Shown here: piece after piece, positions 62,596 to 64,000 of the stretch
Layout of the letters: the number at the start of each line of letters is the position of its first letter
Numbering within the stretch: position 1 is the first letter of the stretch
Assembly (NCBI GenBank): GCA_034675505.1
Contig: JAUCDD010000027.1
Coordinates: 1 to 64,000, forward strand
DNA length: 64,000 nucleotides
Direction: 5' to 3'
From: Melaminivora sp034675505
GTDB taxonomy: Bacteria; Pseudomonadota; Gammaproteobacteria; Burkholderiales; Burkholderiaceae_C
Notes under the pieces: model-generated
Database searches by the model: none
What the model was told of the DNA's origin: nothing
What the model saw: the letters and a program-made list of their open reading frames with translations, nothing else
Translations under genes and position numbers: made by a program

Positions 62596-63114
62596 TCAGG
62601 CCCGGCGCTGCGCGGCCAGCGCCCGCTTGTTGCGCGGCCGCGGTACGGGATTGGCGGCCGGGGTGGCGTTGATGGCCGCCAGCGCCAGATCCAGGGTGAG
62701 GCTGTGCGCGGCGGGCTCGCGCCCCTCGGCGGCGTAGGCGCAGTAGCAGCCGTTGTCGGCCTGCACCAGGCGCTGCGCGGCATGCAGCACGATGCGCGCC
62801 GGCCGGTGCGCGCTGCCGGCGAACGGCTGCACGCGCAGGCGCGCCGCGCCGCTCAGGGCCAGACCCATGGGCCCGCGCCGGCCCAGGATGTCGGTGCGGA
62901 TGGGGTGCCAGCTGCGGCCTGCGTCCAGCGAGTATTGCCAGGCGCCGGCCTGCGGGTCCAGGTGCTCGACGATCACGCCCAGCTGTGCCGCCTGGCCCGG
63001 CGCGTGCGCGGCCAGCAGCTCGGCCACGGCGCGCCCGGCAAGGCCCGCGCCGGGGCAGGGGGTGCTGGCGGGCGGGCGGGCGGCGGCGAGGCGCGGGACG
63101 GTGGCAGAAGGCAT
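62596..63114 (-). CDS. small hypothetical protein with an adhesin-repeat-like motif
   Basis: I do not recognise this 172-residue protein as a whole. A middle stretch, PQAGAWQYSLDAGRSWHPIR, resembles the WxYSxDGGxxW turn of the Ig-like or cadherin-like repeats found in large bacterial adhesins, followed by GAARLRVQPFAGSAHRPARI. The C-terminal region, LDLALAAINATPAANPVPRP, is basic and proline-rich with no transmembrane segment. No signal peptide is seen. It may be a stand-alone beta-domain, perhaps derived from a larger surface protein. The start at 63114 is the best ATG but unproven. Confidence 0.5.
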   Translation of the reverse strand: MPSATVPRLAAARPPASTPCPGAGLAGRAVAELLAAHAPGQAAQLGVIVEHLDPQAGAWQYSLDAGRSWHPIRTDILGRRGPMGLALSGAARLRVQPFAGSAHRPARIVLHAAQRLVQADNGCYCAYAAEGREPAAHSLTLDLALAAINATPAANPVPRPRNKRALAAQRRA

Positions 63115-63220
63115 GGCGGTGTGGGTGCGGGTGGATGGAGCGATGGCAAAAGTCTAAAAAGCCCGGCCGGCCCGCGTCCATCGCACAAATGGACTAGCCG
63201 CCCACGCCCGTGCGCTGGGC

Positions 63221-63226
63221 AATACT
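63221..63226 (+). promoter_or_regulatory. -10-like hexamer upstream of the response regulator gene
   Basis: AATACT ends nine bases before the ATG at 63236, with TTGCGCC-rich sequence between and no ribosome binding site. Confidence 0.35.
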
Positions 63227-63235
63227 TGCGCCCCC

Positions 63236-63880
63236 ATGCCTGCCCACCTGCTGCTGGTCGACGACCACACCCTGTTTCGCACCGGCCTGCGCCTGATCGT
63301 GCAGGCCCACCCCGGCGTGGCCGCCATTGCCGAGGCCGGCACGGTGGCCGAAGCCTGCGCGCTGGCCGGCGCGCCCGTGCAGCTGGTGCTGCTGGACATC
63401 CAGATGCCGGGCATGAACGGCCTGGACGGCCTGCGCCCGCTGCGCCTGGCGCACCCCGGCGCCCGCGTGGTGCTGGTGTCGGCCAGCGTGGCGCCGGATG
63501 CGGTGCGCGAAGCCCGGGCGCGCGGCGCCGACGGCTTCCTGCCCAAGTCCGCCAGCGGCGCCGACATCCTTGCCGCCATCGACCTGGCCCTGGCCGGGCA
63601 GCCCTGCTTTCCCCCGGGCGACGCAGGCGCCGCGCCGCCGCTGGCGCCCGGCCAGGGCGCGCCGGTGCTGACCGCGCGCCAGGGCGAGGTGCTGCGCCTG
63701 CTGTGTACCGGGCGCCCCAACAAGGTCATCGCGCGCGACCTGGGGCTGAGCGAGAACACCGTGCGCGTCCACGTCGCGGCCATCTTCGCGCAGCTGGGCG
63801 TGAACAGCCGCAGCACCGCGCTGCTGGCCGCGCAGCGCCTGGGGCTGGTGGACTGGCCGCCCGCCGATGGCCGCTTCTGA
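63236..63880 (+). CDS. NarL/FixJ-type response regulator
   Basis: This 214-residue regulator has a receiver domain with the acid pair VDD at 8-10, phospho-acceptor Asp54 in LLDIQMPGMNG, a Ser in VLVSAS and Lys in FLPKSASG. A linker of about 20 residues follows. The LuxR-type HTH covers LTARQGEVLRLLCTGRPNKV, IARDLGLSENTVRVHVAAIF and AQLGVNSR. The stop overlaps the next start by 14 bp, and the pair probably forms a two-component system. The stimulus is unknown. Confidence 0.9.
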   Translation: MPAHLLLVDDHTLFRTGLRLIVQAHPGVAAIAEAGTVAEACALAGAPVQLVLLDIQMPGMNGLDGLRPLRLAHPGARVVLVSASVAPDAVREARARGADGFLPKSASGADILAAIDLALAGQPCFPPGDAGAAPPLAPGQGAPVLTARQGEVLRLLCTGRPNKVIARDLGLSENTVRVHVAAIFAQLGVNSRSTALLAAQRLGLVDWPPADGRF

Positions 63881-64000
63881 AGCCCTGCCCGGCGCTGCCG
63901 CGGCGCTGGGCCGGCGCTGGTGGACGGCCGCGCGCGAACTGCTGCGCTGGCAGCGCGACGCGGTGCTGGCCGAGCAGGTGCTGCTGCTGCGCCACGCCTT
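63867..64000 (+). CDS. probable sensor histidine kinase, N-terminal fragment
   Basis: The ATG at 63867 lies inside the last codons of the response regulator gene (ATGGCCGCTTCTGA) and opens a frame of 44 codons to the window edge: MAASEALPGAAAALGRRWWT followed by a helical, Leu-rich stretch. A translational overlap with a NarL-type regulator is the usual layout for its partner kinase, so the call comes mainly from context. No catalytic domain is visible in the window. Confidence 0.4.
   Translation, partial: MAASEALPGAAAALGRRWWTAARELLRWQRDAVLAEQVLLLRHA

Overview
The window is about 70% GC, densely coded, and has no rRNA, tRNA, phage, insertion sequence or CRISPR array that I can see. Its gene content points to a Burkholderiales bacterium of the family Comamonadaceae (Acidovorax, Alicycliphilus or Melaminivora-like; the genus is not resolvable here). 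Family hallmarks are a MetH without its homocysteine domain behind an S-adenosylhomocysteine riboswitch, a Bug-type periplasmic binding protein, a three-subunit proton-translocating transhydrogenase, a PACE efflux protein and a type I bcs operon with bcsD and bcsP.

Layout. 1-4 kb: the start of a LysR-type regulator diverging from a badly damaged family III CoA-transferase gene, then a TonB-dependent haem-receptor-like protein. 4-11 kb: glutamate dehydrogenase, a PACE efflux protein, 3-methyladenine glycosylase, a lipoprotein, the riboswitch and metH, and a GDPD lipoprotein. 12-22.5 kb: a taurine/nitrate-type ABC importer, shikimate kinase, a BrkB-family membrane protein, ferredoxin-NADP reductase and a branched-chain amino-acid ABC importer compressed into three genes by two fusions. 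22.6-24.3 kb: a ProQ/FinO RNA chaperone and pyrF. 24.3-32 kb: an acyl-CoA catabolic cluster (Bug protein, acyl-CoA dehydrogenase, acyl-CoA synthetase, thiolase, HSD10-like dehydrogenase, alpha-methylacyl-CoA racemase) that looks built for 2-methyl-branched acids. 32-40 kb: EamA transporter, frameshifted lplT, alanine racemase, riboflavin synthase, NudJ, MnmA and lactate permease. 40-52.6 kb: the cellulose operon bcsD-bcsP-bcsQ-bcsA-bcsB-bcsZ-bcsC behind a strikingly AT-rich promoter region. 52.7-64 kb: mtnN, frameshifted fadD, the pnt operon with a lipoprotein gene inserted, fba, a PAP2 phosphatase, pyk, a small adhesin-like protein and the start of a two-component system.

The most interesting themes are these. 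(1) A degenerate dispersed repeat, an AT-rich CTAT...ATAG core joined to a GGCGCCGGC block, occurs at about eight places; it supplies stop codons and C-terminal tails to several genes and appears inserted in frame inside mtnN. (2) The cellulose operon has the BcsD/BcsP scaffold genes, an internal terminator, and a BcsC with an unusually long Ala/Pro/Tyr linker. (3) The riboswitch upstream of metH can be drawn base by base as an ON switch. (4) Many genes have a -10-like hexamer ending only 6-15 nt before the start codon, suggesting leaderless transcripts. (5) Four conserved genes carry single-base frameshifts, three at C/G runs, which more likely reflect sequence errors than real loss.
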